A stretch of 64,000 nucleotides of DNA, from contig NW_020954610.1 of NCBI RefSeq assembly GCF_900497805.2, positions 22,365,149 through 22,429,148 of the forward strand, given 5' to 3'. The notes beneath the pieces are model-generated. The model was not told the origin of the DNA. It did not search any database and saw nothing but the letters and a program-made list of their open reading frames with translations. Below, one piece after another: positions 23,962-35,209 of the stretch (position 1 is its first letter; every line of letters begins with the position of its first letter). The translations under genes and the position numbers were made by a program. Source of the DNA: Vombatus ursinus. Its lineage: Eukaryota; Chordata; Mammalia; Diprotodontia; Vombatidae.

Positions 23962-26490
23962 TCAGAACTTCCCAAACATTGAGCTAGCTCTGTTAATGCA
24001 TGCCTCAACCTCATTATCAATGTATACATCCCTGGGAAGTACACTGACAAGGTAAGTGAACTTCTCCACAGCATTCAAAACTTCTCCAGTTGCTGTAACC
24101 AATGGTTCAATGGATGAATGGCATGGTGGTGGCTGATGGAGCACCTGTGTTTTCTTGGTGTTAATTGTTAGGTCCAAATTATTACAAGCAGCAGAGAATC
24201 AATCCATACTTTGTTGTATCTCAGCTTCAGAGGCTGCATTAAGTGCACAGACATCTGCAAACAGAAAATCATGCACCAACAATCCCTTAACTTGGGTCTT
24301 GGTTTCTAGTCTATTCAAGTTGGAGAATTTACCATCAGTATGGTAGCTGACCTTGATGTCATGTTCTTCCTCATCAAAGGCATTTGACAACATGGCTGAA
24401 AACATCATGCTAAAAAGCATGAGAGCAAGCACACACCCTTTTTCACTCCATTGGTGACGGGGAAAGTATGAGAGCATTATCCATTATCCAGAACATGGGC
24501 AAACATTCTGTCAAGAAAATTGACATACATTGACGAAGAACTTCTCTGGTAACCAAATTTTGACATAATTTTCCATAAGCCCTCCCAATATCAAAGGACT
24601 TGGTCAGATCTACAAATGTGTACAGACATCCGTTCTTCTCCTGGCCTGTCTCTTGGAGTTGTCAGGTAGCAAACACCACATTGAGTATTCTTCAGCCCTT
24701 TCTGAAGCCACACTGGCTCTCAGGTAGATGACCAACTTCCAGGTGAAGGATCAGCCTATTAAGGAGGACTCTGGAAAGAATCTTGCCAACAATGACTAAG
24801 AGAGAGACCACTCTGTGATTGTCACAGAAAAATCTATTTCTTTTACCTTTATAGAGATGAACAATGGAGGTATCCTTGAACTCCTGTGGGATAACCTCCT
24901 CTTGACATATAACCTGGAAAATTTCAGTCAGCTTTTGTATGAGCAGTGGACCCCCTACCTTGTAAATCTTAGCTAGAATAGAATCATCAACACCTGCTTT
25001 GCCACACAAAAAGAGCCTAATGGCATTCAAAACCTCTTCTTCAGCTACAGAGGGATTGACTTTAACATGACGTAAGTGGTCAGTGGCTTCAGCATTGATT
25101 GATGATGGTCTGTTGAGAACACTATGAAAGTGTTCAACTAATCTATCCAGGATCATATCCTTATTGCTAATCAATGTAGCTCTATCAGCACTGAGTAGAT
25201 GATATATTCCATAGACATTTGGCCCATAAATAGTTTTCAGGGAATCATAAAAGAGCTTTGGATTCTTACTATCAGCATAAAACTGAATTTCATCTGCCTT
25301 CTTACTGAGCCAAGAATCCTGAATCTTTCTAAACTTTGCTTATACTATTCTTTTGATTGAATTAAATGCTGCCTTCTTAGAAATGGAAGAACTATCCTTG
25401 CTGGTAAACCTTGTGGAATTCTCATTTTTCATTTAGCAGTTTCTCAATTTCTCCATTATTCTCATCAAACCAGTCTTGATGTTTGCAAGTATTCTGACCC
25501 AAATGAGCAAATTCAGTGCTGTGCACCAAATCTCTGAAAGCCTCCCACTCCTTTTCTGCTCCACTCTTGCCAACTGTGTGTTGGCTTAACTTTCCCTCCA
25601 AGTTAGCAACAAACTGTTCCCACTCAGAGAAGAGCTCTAATGTGTAGATATTAATTCCTCTGGTAGTCATTTTGCCTTGGAGCTGTCACTTTTGTTGAAT
25701 GTGAATATTTAACTTGGAGAGGATAAGTCTATGACCAGTCCAGCACTCTGTGCCACACATTGCCTTTGTCACTATCATATCCTGTCTGTCTCTTCTCTTT
25801 ACAATCACATAGCCTATTAAATTTTAATGTTTGCTGTGAGGGTGCATCCAAGAAGTTTTATTGCATTAATGTAAATAGAAGACAGTGTTGGTGATGAGAA
25901 GATCATGAGATACATCAGTCTTCAATAGTAAGTGACTATTGCTATTTCGGTTTCATACTCCATTCCTCACTGGGACTTCCTGCCAAATCTGGTAGTCTGA
26001 TACTGCTCTAGTATTAAAGTCTCCCAGATTTATAAAATTGTCTCCTTTTGGCATATTGATGATAAATGTCTTCAGGTCTCCATAAAATTTTTCTTTGACC
26101 ACATCAGGGCTCATCATAGTGGAAGCATAGGCATTGATGATGGTAGTTTTCCTGCAAGTGGAAATCACATTGTCACAAGCCTGTCATTCACTCCTTTTGT
26201 TAGGCATATAACCTTGTTCTCTAGATTAGGTCTGATTGCAAAACCTTTACCAGCCTCATGGTGCTCCCCTTCACTGTGGCTACTCCAGAAAAAAAGTGTG
26301 AGTCTGGCTTTAGGTTCCATAAGCTGGTCTTCATTTGCCAGTCTTGTTTCACTCAGGGTTGCTATTTTAATGTGATACCTGCTGAGGTCTCTTGCAACAA
26401 GTGCTGTTCTTCTCTCAAGTCTATTGTATTTTGTGTTGTTATAAGTGTGTGCACATTCCATGTGCCAATGGTGAATGGGATCATCTTTGA
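23962..26490 (-). pseudogene. RTE ORF: endonuclease and reverse transcriptase remnant
   Basis: Endonuclease: IGTWNVHTLITTQNT (GTWNVRTL block), LARYHIKIA-type block, LSETRLANEDQLMEPK, EAGKGFAIRPNLENKV, then IINAYASTM and NLGDFNTR (26,551-25,953). Linker: WFDENNGEIEKLLNEK (25,422-25,670). RT: GGPLLIQKLTEIFQ, QEFKDTSIVHLYKGKRNR, DNHRVVSLLVIVGKILSRVL and LPESQCGFRKG (24,692-25,174). The catalytic F-A-D-D of the family is F-A-D-V at about 24,250-24,261, so the enzyme is dead by substitution as well as by broken frames. After it come LTINTKKTQVLHQP and FTYLVSVL (23,962-24,177). Role in the family: target nicking and reverse transcription of RTE RNA and of SINEs sharing its tail. Confidence 0.85.
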
Positions 26491-26502
26491 AGATGCTTTT
26501 GT

Positions 26503-26533
<31 letters not shown>

Positions 26534-26677
26534 TGCTTTTTGGTGAAGCACTCAGGGTTAAGTGACTTGCCCAGGGTCACAGAGCTAGTAAGTGTTAAGT
26601 GTCCAAGGCTGGATTTGAACTCAGGTTCTCCTGACTCCAAGACCAGAGCTCTATTCACTGTGCCCTCTAGCTGCCCT
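26503..26677 (-). mobile_element. SINE1-like SINE inside the RTE
   Basis: Minus-strand SINE with the tRNA-derived GGGCAGCTAGAGGGCACAG start at the right and the TGTGACCCTGGGCAAGTCAC block in the middle. Its tail is a GTTTT-repeat on the plus strand (26,503-26,535). A TG run follows directly at its 5' side. It postdates the RTE it interrupts. Confidence 0.8.
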
Positions 26678-26678
26678 A

Positions 26679-26680
<2 letters not shown>

Positions 26681-26713
<33 letters not shown>
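26681..26713 (+). repeat. (TG)n microsatellite
   Basis: Uninterrupted TG run of about 16 units between the SINE and the RTE 5' region. Confidence 0.95.
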
Positions 26714-26716
<3 letters not shown>

Positions 26717-27818
26717 GACCACAGAGTATGATCCCCACCTGACACAGTAATCAGGACAAGGTTACATAAGCAAACAATTATTAGGGCACCTATTATAGTC
26801 CCTTCCTCACACCAGGAGTTTAGCAGTGTGATACTTAAAAAGCTGCTCAGATATCCAGGGGGTTGCTGAATCCCATTGCTACTTCCAGTGAGAAGACACT
26901 GTATGGCCTGGGTTACCTGTGTGCAGTGTTGTGACTATGGTTCCTAGTGTTTCCACATCTGCTGGTTTGTCACTTGCCTGCCACCACAGGACTTTGAGAC
27001 AGGTAAAAATGGTAAAATGGTATGGGTGATGTCTTTTGATTCATGTGTAAATTGGATTTAAATGAGGCAGAATGTCACATAGTCATCTGCTTCACTCTCT
27101 CCTCCAGAGTCATCACAGTACAATGCCAGGACAGAATTAAGATGACTGGTGATGGCTTAAGATTAAGTGGATGACCTTGGCATCTTTGATGTCTAACCAA
27201 GCTCTAAGAGCTCCACAATGTCAGCTTCAGCTGTTGGAACAAACTGTTCTCATCCACCCATTCCACCATGGGAAGTCTACACATGCTTGGAGTAGACAAC
27301 CCCCTAACTCACCAATATGTTTGAGACCCTTTGGTTACTCTCAACCTTGTTTAGCCAGTGTACTGAAACAGTTTACTGGGGTATGGCCACTGGGCATGCT
27401 ACAGCTTCTTGGAGCCGTACGTGAGAGTGAAGTGAAGCATGTGGGCACCAATGGTGGAAAGTAGACCTGAAAAAGGGTAGGCAGCCCTCACACCAGAGGT
27501 ACTAGTCTTTCCTCAAAACAACCTACACCAATGGCAATGATAGGAAATCTAAAGAAGGAGAATGAGTTGAAGCAGAGATTAGTAAAACACATTTAATAGT
27601 CTAGGCAGGGAGGAATAAGTGTCATTATTATGGTGTTATTACTGGGAAAAAAGAGAGGGGACTTCAGTGTTAGAAAAATAGAATCCATGGTACTTGATAA
27701 TTAATATGTTAGAGAAGGGAAGGGGAGAGAAAAATAGAAGATACATCTAATGTTATGAAAGAAATAGGTTCTATGGTAGTGCCACAGATAGAAATAGTGA
27801 AGTCAAAAGGAAAAGACA

Positions 27819-27824
27819 TGTGTG

Positions 27825-27876
<52 letters not shown>
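27819..27876 (+). repeat. (TG)n microsatellite
   Basis: TG run of nearly 30 units with a single C interruption near 27,831, inside the right half of the ancient repeat. Confidence 0.95.
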
Positions 27877-27877
<1 letters not shown>

Positions 27878-28302
27878 GGGAAGTATTGAGCTTGGTTTTG
27901 ACAATACTGAGTATGAAGTATTAGTTGGACATCTAGGACTGTTGGAAATATACGTCTGGAGCTCTTAAGAGACGTCATATGAATATGAGATTGGGAGTTT
28001 TCTGTAGAGAATTACTAATTAAAGAGGATGAATGATTTTGTCAAAGAAGAGGCTATAGAGAAATAAGAGTACCAAAGGTAGCCTCTTGGGCAACAACCAC
28101 ATCAAGGAATGATGAGAACAATAAGGAGATCATAAAATAAATATATGTAACATCTATTTCACTTAGTTTTCTTAGATTATAAATACTGTTGCTATACCAT
28201 TAAGACCTAAATGACATGTTGTAGTGGAAAGGGTATTTTATTCTGTCAGTTAAAAGTGAATTGAAAAATGTCTTAGGATGAAGTAGTTATTCCTGTAAAG
28301 TC

Positions 28303-28305
<3 letters not shown>

Positions 28306-28348
<43 letters not shown>
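28306..28348 (+). repeat. (TG)n microsatellite
   Basis: Pure TG run of about 21 units in unique sequence. Confidence 0.95.
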
Positions 28349-28349
<1 letters not shown>

Positions 28350-28599
28350 CTGCATATGTTTTACTTTTGTTCATAGAGTATCTATAAGATAAACTGTACT
28401 CAAAATATTAAAAGTGTTATCTTGAGAGAATCTAAAGAGTTATTAAGCTAAAGGAGATCAGTTATTCTTTTCTGAAGATGTTACTAACATTATTGTGTGA
28501 ATAATATTTTTGGGAAGCTACTTTATATGATACCTTTAGAAAAATTAAATGGTGTAGGACTGAGTTTTCACAAGTGGGATGAAAAAAGAAAATGTAGCT

Positions 28600-28880
28600 A
28601 AGAGAAAGAAAGAGCAACACATTCAAAAATCCTAAATGAAGTCCAGGGGTTGTAGTTTTTTAGGGTCCATTAATGATATTTGTAGATTACCCCTTACCTG
28701 ATAATTACAATACTCCCATACTCGGTCTTATTAGCTTAGATTTTAATGTAATGTGTGTTTGGATATTTTCTCATTAATTAATCATATATCAACCCCTTTG
28801 CTTGCTAATTAGCTAGGTCAAGCTTTAAACTCAGTTCATTAAATTTATTTAACAAAATGGAGGGGACTTTGTTTTCCAAA
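28600..28880. promoter_or_regulatory. Candidate conserved non-coding element (homeodomain-motif-rich)
   Basis: Repeat-free sequence with a dense set of TAAT-core motifs: CCATTAATGATATTTG, CCTGATAATTACAA, TCATTAATTAATCATA, GCTAATTAGCTAGGTCAAG and GTTCATTAAAT. No coding frame is present. Density of TAAT cores in a repeat-free island is typical of developmental enhancers in gene deserts. This is inference only; A/T-rich neutral DNA can also produce such motifs. Confidence 0.25.
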
Positions 28881-29983
28881 AATATTCCTATCTCTCTACA
28901 TATTAAACCCTTTATCCATTATAATAAAAACATACTAAAATTACTAAGTGTACAATTTATTAATAATATAATTAATAATAGAACAATGCAGAGATATTGA
29001 TCTAGAATATTTTATACTCCTACGTATTCCAAGGTATAAATGGAAGAGGACTATGCTTCATGTATAGCAAGGTTAAATTTCAAAAGTCATCCTGAACCCA
29101 CATTATAATACAAATTTTCTTTTTTTTCTTTCTTTCTTTATTATTAATAAATTTATGTATTTTTAGTTTTCAACATTTACTTCCACAAGATTTTGAGTTC
29201 CAAATTTTCACTCCATCTTGCCCCTCCCCCCACCCCAAGAAGGTATGCATTCTGAATACCCCTTCCCCTAGTCTACCTTCCATTCTATCTCTACCCTCCT
29301 TTTCTTATCCTCTTCCCCTTCTATTTTCCTGTAGGACAGGATAGATTTCTGTACCCCATTTCCTGTATTTCTTATTTCCCAGTTGCATGTGAAAACATTT
29401 TTTTTAAACATGTGTTTTTAAAACTTTGGGTTCCAAATTTTCTCCCTTCCTCCCTCCCCACCCAACTTCATGGAAAAGGCAAGCAACTCAATATAGGTTA
29501 TACATGTGCAGTTATGCAAAACACTTCCACAGTAGACATGTTGTGAAAAACTAACTCTATTTCCCTTAATCCTATCCCCCCATTTATTCTATTCTTTCTT
29601 TTGACCCTGTCTCTCCCCAGAAAATATTTACATGTGATTACCCCCTTTCCCAATCTGCCCTCCTCTCTATCATCCCTCTACTCTCTTGTCCCCTTTCCCC
29701 CCTATTTTCCTGTAGGGTAAGACAGATTTCTATACCCAATTGAGTGTGTATGTTATACCCTCCTTAAGTCAAATCCTATGAAAATAAAATTCACTCATTC
29801 CCTCTCACCTTCCCCCATTTCCCCTCCACTGTAAAAGTCTTTTCTTTTCTGTTTGCTTTTTTGTGTGAGATAATTTACCCCATTCTACCTCTCCCTTTCT
29901 CCTTCTCCTAGTATAATCCTCTCTCACACCTTAATTTTATTCTCCAGATATGACCCCTTCATCTTCAACTCATCCTGTGCCCT

Positions 29984-30036
29984 CTATCTACCTACCTACC
30001 TACCTATCTATCTATCTGTCTATCTATCTATACCTA
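29984..30036 (-). repeat. (CTAC/CTAT)n tetranucleotide array in HAL1 3' UTR
   Basis: About 13 tetranucleotide units, CTAC then CTAT with one CTGT variant, at the position where other HAL1 copies carry a short CTAT seed (10,395-10,420) or a long ATCT array (41,903-42,022). Confidence 0.9.
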
Positions 30037-30189
30037 TAATTTTTTTTCCCTTCAACTACCCTAATACTGACAAAGGTCTCATGAGTTACAAATATCATCT
30101 TTCCATACAGGAACATAAACAATTCAACCTTAATAAGTCTCTTATGATTTCTCTTTCCTGTTTACCTCTTATGTTCCACTTGAATCTTG

Positions 30190-31265
30190 TATTCTAAAAT
30201 CAAGTTTTCTATTCAACTCTGGTCTTTTCATCACGAATGCTTGAAAGTCCTCTATTTCACTGAATGACCATATTTCAGACTCTGAAGGATTATACTCAGT
30301 TTTGCTGGGCAGGTGATTCTTGGTTGTAATCCTGTCTCATTTGCCCTCCAGAATATTATATTCCAAGCCCTGTGGTCCCTTAATGTAGAAGCTGCTAAAA
30401 CTTGTGTTATCCTGATTGTGTTTCCACAATACTTGAATTGTTTCTTTCTGGATGCTTGTAATATTTTTTCCTTGACCTAGGAACTCTGGAATTTGGCTAC
30501 AATATTCCTAGGAGTTTTCCTTTGGGGATCTCTTTCAGGAGGTAATTGGTGGATTCTTTCAATTTCTATTTTGCCCTCTGGTTCTAAAATATCAGGGCAG
30601 CTCTCCTTGATAATTTCTTGAAAGATGATGTCTAGGCTCTTTTTTTGATCATGGCTTTCAGATAGTCCAATAATTTTTAAATTCTTTCTCCTAGATCTAT
30701 TTTCCAGGTCAGTTGTTTTTCTAATGAGATATTTCACATTGTTTTCTAATTTCTCATTCTTTTGGATTTGTTTTACAGTGTCTTGATTTCTCATAAAGTC
30801 ACTAGCTTCCAATTGCTCTATTCTAATTTTTAAGGAAGTATTTTCTTCAGTAATCTTTTGGACTTCCTTTTCCATTTGACCAATTTTGCTTTTTAGGGCA
30901 TTCTTCTCCTCATTGGCTTTTTGGACCTCTTTTGCCATTTGGGTTAGGCTATTTTTTAAGATGTTATTTTCTTCAGTATTTTTTTAGGTCTCCTTGAGCA
31001 AAGTGTTGACTTGTTTTTCAGGATTTTCTTGCATCACTCTCATTTCTCTTCTCAGTTTTTTCTCTACTTCTCTTACTTGCTTCTTAAATTCCCTTTTGAG
31101 CTCTTCCAAGGCCTGGGACTGATTCATATTTTTCTTGGAGGCTTTGGATATAGAAGCTTTGACCTTGTTGTCTTCTTCTGTTTGTATATTTTGATCTTTT
31201 TTATCACCAAAGTAAGATAATATAGTCTGACTCTTTTTGTGCTGCTTACTCATGATCCTGGTCAA
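30190..31265 (-). pseudogene. HAL1 ORF1 (frameshifted)
   Basis: The N-terminal frame (31,265-30,984, 93 residues) has MSKQHKKSQTILSYFGDKKD, then the coiled-coil start SQALEELKREFKKQVREVEK. The second frame (30,938-30,477, 153 residues) has QKANEEKNALKSKIGQME, the heptads through LKIRIEQLEASDFMRNQ, then the RRM ENRSRRKNLKIIGLSES and ILEPEGKIEIERIHQL, then RKTPRNIVAKFQSS. A frameshift lies between 30,984 and 30,938, and the C-terminal domain (YCGNTIRIT, GLQPRIT-PAKL) continues in another frame to about 30,190. Either Met 31,265 or the Met of MSKQHK (31,253) could be the family start; the second fits the L1 pattern better. Confidence 0.8.
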
Positions 31266-32014
31266 TTACTTGAGTTTTAAACTCTCTATTAAGGTAAAAG
31301 TCTGCTTCCAATGTGGGGAATGTACTGTCCCAAGCTTCAGGGGTTTGTACAGCTGTTTTCAGAGATACTTCCAAGGACGTGTAAATTTTCAATTCTTCCA
31401 AGGTGGTATGGTAAGGGGTGAGGTGTTTCCTCTCCACTGCCACAAGCTCCAACACACCAGTGCTCCTCCTTGCCCAAGGACAGCCCCTCAGAACTGTGAC
31501 CCACATCCAAACATGGACAAAGCAAGAGATTCCTGCCTCAGCACTGGCAAAGAGATCCCTGCAATCCCTCTCTGATCAGCCACTTGATTCCACCTCAATC
31601 TGTGGGCTGAAAGCTCAGGAAGCAGCCACTGCCCCGGGTTGGCTTCAGGACTTGTGGCTGAGACCTAGCTTCTCTGTCACCATAGTCACAGACTTTTCCC
31701 ACTGACCTTCCAAGTTTTCTTTGGTGTTTGTGGGTTGACAAGTCTGGAAACAGTCACAACTGCCTGTGATTCAGTTCTCTGAGTCCTGCTCCAGGTTTGC
31801 TGCAGCCTGAGCGCTCATGCCAAACTGCGCTCCTCTCCCAGCCTGGTGCAATATATGTTTCTGATCAACCATTCAGGTTATCATGGTCTGGAAATTTGTT
31901 TCACTCTGTCTTTTTCTGGGTTCTGCTGCTTTAGAATTTGTTTAGAGCCCTTTTTTTTACAGGTATTTGGAGGGGTTTGAGGAAGAGCTCAAGCAAGTCA
32001 CTTCTTTCACTCCT

Positions 32015-32024
32015 CCATCTTGGC
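32015..32024 (-). promoter_or_regulatory. YY1-like motif at HAL1 5' end
   Basis: Minus strand reads GCCAAGATGG about 10 bases inside the element start. The same GAGCCAAGATGG string lies at the start of human L1, where YY1 binding positions transcription start. Weaker versions start other minus-strand L1s at 11,603-11,612, 18,532-18,541, 22,748-22,757 and 58,859-58,870. Confidence 0.6.
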
Positions 32025-32033
32025 TCCACCCCA

Positions 32034-32614
32034 CTGTTAGCTACATTTTCAAAGAAGCTAAATTCAAAGTATCTAAAGTGCTGCTTATTAATGACATTAA
32101 TTTATCTTTTTATTGTTTTATTTGATGCATACTAATTTAACATAACTATTATACCACTGTTTATTGTTTTATAGACTTTGTATTTAATAATTTGTTTAGA
32201 AATCTTGATTTAGTAAATTTAAATGACAATATTTTAAAGTTGGATAATAATATGTTTAATGCATATTGTAATATTTGTGTTTTGGAAATCCATAGTGATG
32301 TCTTAATTTTATAAATAGTCTCACAAAAGAAAAATAAGGGCAGGATGAAAATATTGAAAAAAATCAAATAATGAAGAAATCCAAAATTAATTTTAAAGAA
32401 GTCAAGCCTGGGGAATTCATTCATTCATAAATATGAATTTCCTAGTTTATTAGATCACTTAGAAATACTGGATACCATGTGACTAGGAAATAATACTTGG
32501 GAACATATTTACAAACTATGTGAAGAGGAAAAGGAAAGGAGTTGGTCAAGGATCAAGACCCCATAAAGAGAAAAGAGGGTACAGCAGTAAGAAGTTTGGG
32601 CAATAATTAAAAAG
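32034..32614. other. No recognisable feature
   Basis: Unique A/T-rich sequence between the HAL1 and the microsatellite; the frames here show no similarity I recognise. Confidence 0.5.
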
Positions 32615-32770
32615 ATGCAATATATATGTACACATATAGATATACATATAAACACACATATGTGTGCACATCTGACTATATGTATGTCTATATATGTCTA
32701 TATACAAACTTACCTTCTCTCCTGCTCATGGCTAAACTAAATCTATGTGTAGAAGAGAAGATATATATAT

Positions 32771-32801
<31 letters not shown>

Positions 32802-32996
32802 TAGAGATAGATATATAGATATATAGATATATATGGTGTGAATGTGTGTATATATATATACACACACATATATGTATGCATGTGTGTATGTATGTATGTA
32901 TATACATGCATAAACATGCACATAAATATACATACATGGGTTACATACATGCATACATATACATATGTGTATGTGTGTATGTATATATATATTAGA
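32615..32996. repeat. Complex TA/CA/GATA microsatellite cluster
   Basis: Mixed simple repeats: TATATGTA-type units (32,615-32,705), a TA run then GATA units (32,760-32,835), and TG/TA alternation with GTAT units to 32,996. Open frames across it are periodic artefacts (repeated I-Y-L/S residues). Confidence 0.9.
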
Positions 32997-34079
32997 AAGA
33001 GAAAGCTTAGTTATCAGTAGGAGAGAAGTTAAGTTTTATACACCAGGAAAAACAAACATAATTTTCCCACAGGCAGAACAAATATTATAGTGGAAAGACA
33101 CAACTATCATAAATCAGGAATTTTCTCTTCAAAGGAACAATGTCATCCTGGGGTATCACCATAGTAAACTTGGATTACTGTTGTTTCAGAAATGAAGATT
33201 TCCTCCTTAAGTAAATATTTAATGAACTGGGATAGTGGTTTCAGAAAACTGATTACTCAGGGAGAAAGTGATTGAAAATTAATGAACTAATAATAAATAT
33301 CCAAATGGATCACTGGATTATCATAGACTCCAGGATGGCAAGATTAGATATGGAAAAAGGCAAATGGCAGGCTAAAGGATAACCTACAAGACAGATGATA
33401 GGTCCCATAATCCTGCTATACATAGCTTCATACCTGAATAGCATCAGTTGAATCTGATGACATTCTTCAGAAGTTTTTATCAATTCTAGAATAAAAGTGA
33501 AGGAAATGAATGGTGGCAATGCTTAAGGCTGAGGGTTCAGAGAGCAGCAACCCAGGCTCACTCAGATGTCACATTTTGCCAGTGGAAAAATATATTAGTG
33601 GAAACTTGCTTTATATATGCAACAAACAAAGCACACTCCAAAAGCAAATATATTTGGGAAAAAAAATACCCTGAATAAACCTACTGACCAGAATGATGTA
33701 TCATTGTAGTTTACACTCTAAATATTTAGAGTATTTTTTTAAACATGGCTCCCCTATATACAATTAAAGATGATTTTTTTTTTTTTGGAGTTACACATGA
33801 CTAATAAAAGGATTCTGTTTCTTGGATGAAATTAATATATTATACATATATGTTCCACATATGTATACATAGACACTTGTATACCTTTGTGTATATATAC
33901 ACATATGCATATATATCATTTCTTTTATCTGACTGAATCTGAAAAACTATTTTGAATCCTATATCAACTTTTTTTGGGGGGGAATTTTTTTTGCCCTTAA
34001 CATGTAGTTTGAAATTACTGTTGAAAATACAGTTCATGGCACAGTTTTTACCCTGCCAGAAACCCTCAATACACTCATT
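32997..34079. other. No recognisable feature
   Basis: Unique sequence with a T run at 33,773-33,786 and an alternating TATA/CATA stretch at 33,835-33,920. No exon-like frame, repeat or RNA gene was recognised. Confidence 0.5.
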
Positions 34080-34640
34080 CATCTGCGTCCATCAGAACAA
34101 CCAAAAATGAATGCTGAAAAATTTTACAGGTTGGTATGAAACAGCAATACCATACTGCACAGCAATCAATTTTATGTTTTTGTAGTTACTGGAGACTTGC
34201 ATTTTCCTCTGTAAATGATCTCTGTGTTACATATAGCTTTCCATCACTCTTCCTAGTTTGCCATTTATTGCAGTCATATTTTAAATCAAAACATGTGTAA
34301 CTGGCAAAATTGCTGATTTTATGCTATTTTACACCTTTTTTTTCAGCCAGGGGAAAATAATGTCCTTTAAGCAAAAGCTTTCTAGTATTCATATGCAGAA
34401 GGTACTCCATGGTAATGCTATTTGTATATAATTCCAGTGCAATATGCTATTCCAAAAATTCTTAGAAGTATGTCCTCATCATGTGAATTCAGGTATATAT
34501 TTTAGTCCTTTCATTTTCAGTGTGAGCAACATAAATATAACATTACTGTCATGGAGCAAATTATTTCATTCTACTATTCATGCTTTTAAAAACAAAGTCT
34601 GCAGGACACATATATTAGCTTGCCAGTTTTCAAATTAGCA
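34080..34640. promoter_or_regulatory. Candidate conserved non-coding element
   Basis: Repeat-free, moderately complex sequence with motifs such as TGCCATTTATTGCAGTCATA, TTTAAGCAAAAGC, ATTCATATGCAGAAGG and CATCATGTGAATTCAGG. There is no coding frame (the 64-residue frame is unremarkable) and no repeat similarity. It has the texture of ultraconserved-type sequence but this is an impression, not a measurement. Confidence 0.2.
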
Positions 34641-35209
34641 AGAAAAAATGGATCAAAAGTCTATCATAGAATTTGATATGGATTTTTTAATGTTTCATAA
34701 TAATGAAATAAACAGTTTAAAGGAATGGTATAAATTATGGTTTACTAATATGTATATAAATTAAGTAAAACATATTGAGCATAACTAGATCTTTCCATGA
34801 TGATTCAAAAAAAAAATCTGCACCTTAAAATTACTCGTTATCTTTAAGAATAATTATAATTATTCAAAATAGATACAGAAGGTGGACTTGTCCATAGGAG
34901 TGACACTTAAAGTTGTTTTTTTTTTTAATTTAACTGCTAGATATCAAGTTTACCACTTTAACTTTTTATTTTCTTTCTCATAAGGCTAGAAAATATAGTA
35001 TGATGGGCAGTAAAGTATCATTACCTTTACATATCTTTAATGGTCATCTTTAGAATTAAATCATATCCCAAATTATTTTATCCCTTTCATCAAAGTCTTA
35101 GGATGACCAGATTTAGAGTTGGAAGTGACCTTAGAGATGATTTAGTCCAACTCCCTACCACACTCAATCGCTAGTACTACCATGTGAGAACTGAAGAAAT
35201 TGGAGCCCA

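Larger units (their letters stand above)
23405..27530 (-). mobile_element. RTE-clade LINE, complete length, with TSD
   Basis: A minus-strand RTE (BovB-like clade) element with exact 11-base flanking repeats ATGGCAATGAT (23,394-23,404 and 27,531-27,541). From 5' to 3': an 800-base 5' region (27,530-26,715), the endonuclease (26,490-25,950), the linker, the reverse transcriptase (25,180-24,100), and a 3' end (23,700-23,405) with the AAAGAGGACCAAAATGACAT block. The 5' region shows the CCTCATTTAAATCCAATTTA phrase also found in marsupial RTE-dependent SINEs. A SINE plus TG run (26,503-26,713) interrupts it just 5' of the endonuclease. The ORF is broken in many places, so it is inactive. Confidence 0.85.
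22840..28130 (+). repeat. Long ancient repeat split by the RTE LINE
   Basis: The left part (22,840-23,393) contains GAATGCATGAAAATTGG, TGGAGGGCCTTGACTATTTG and TTGAGCAGAAGAGTGAAATG. The right part (27,542-28,130) continues with TAATAGTCTAGGCAGGGAGG, GTTGGACATCTAGGACTG and GGGCAACAACCACATCAAG. These read in one order as a single long, very old interspersed repeat that I know from mammalian DNA but cannot name with certainty. The break corresponds exactly to the RTE target duplication. A TG microsatellite has expanded inside the right half. Confidence 0.55.
29119..32033 (-). mobile_element. HAL1, near full length (most complete copy)
   Basis: About 2.9 kb with, from 5' to 3', a G/C-richer 5' UTR (32,033-31,270) starting with a YY1-like motif, ORF1 (31,265 to ~30,190), and a ~1 kb purine-rich sense-strand 3' UTR (30,170-29,120) ending in A-rich sequence (AAAAATACATAAATTTATTA). 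There is no endonuclease or RT sequence between ORF1 and the 3' end, which separates HAL1 from L1. Divergence among the HAL1 copies here looks lower than among the old L1s. A TATC-type microsatellite sits in the 3' UTR. ORF1 is split into two frames. Confidence 0.85.

Noticed and set aside
26258-26731. 157-residue plus-strand frame with cysteine/valine run
   Set aside because: Antisense of the RTE endonuclease and a SINE, ending in a TG microsatellite.
32688-33020. Overlapping frames rich in Y, I and H residues
   Set aside because: All arise from TA/CA/GATA simple repeats in several frames on both strands.
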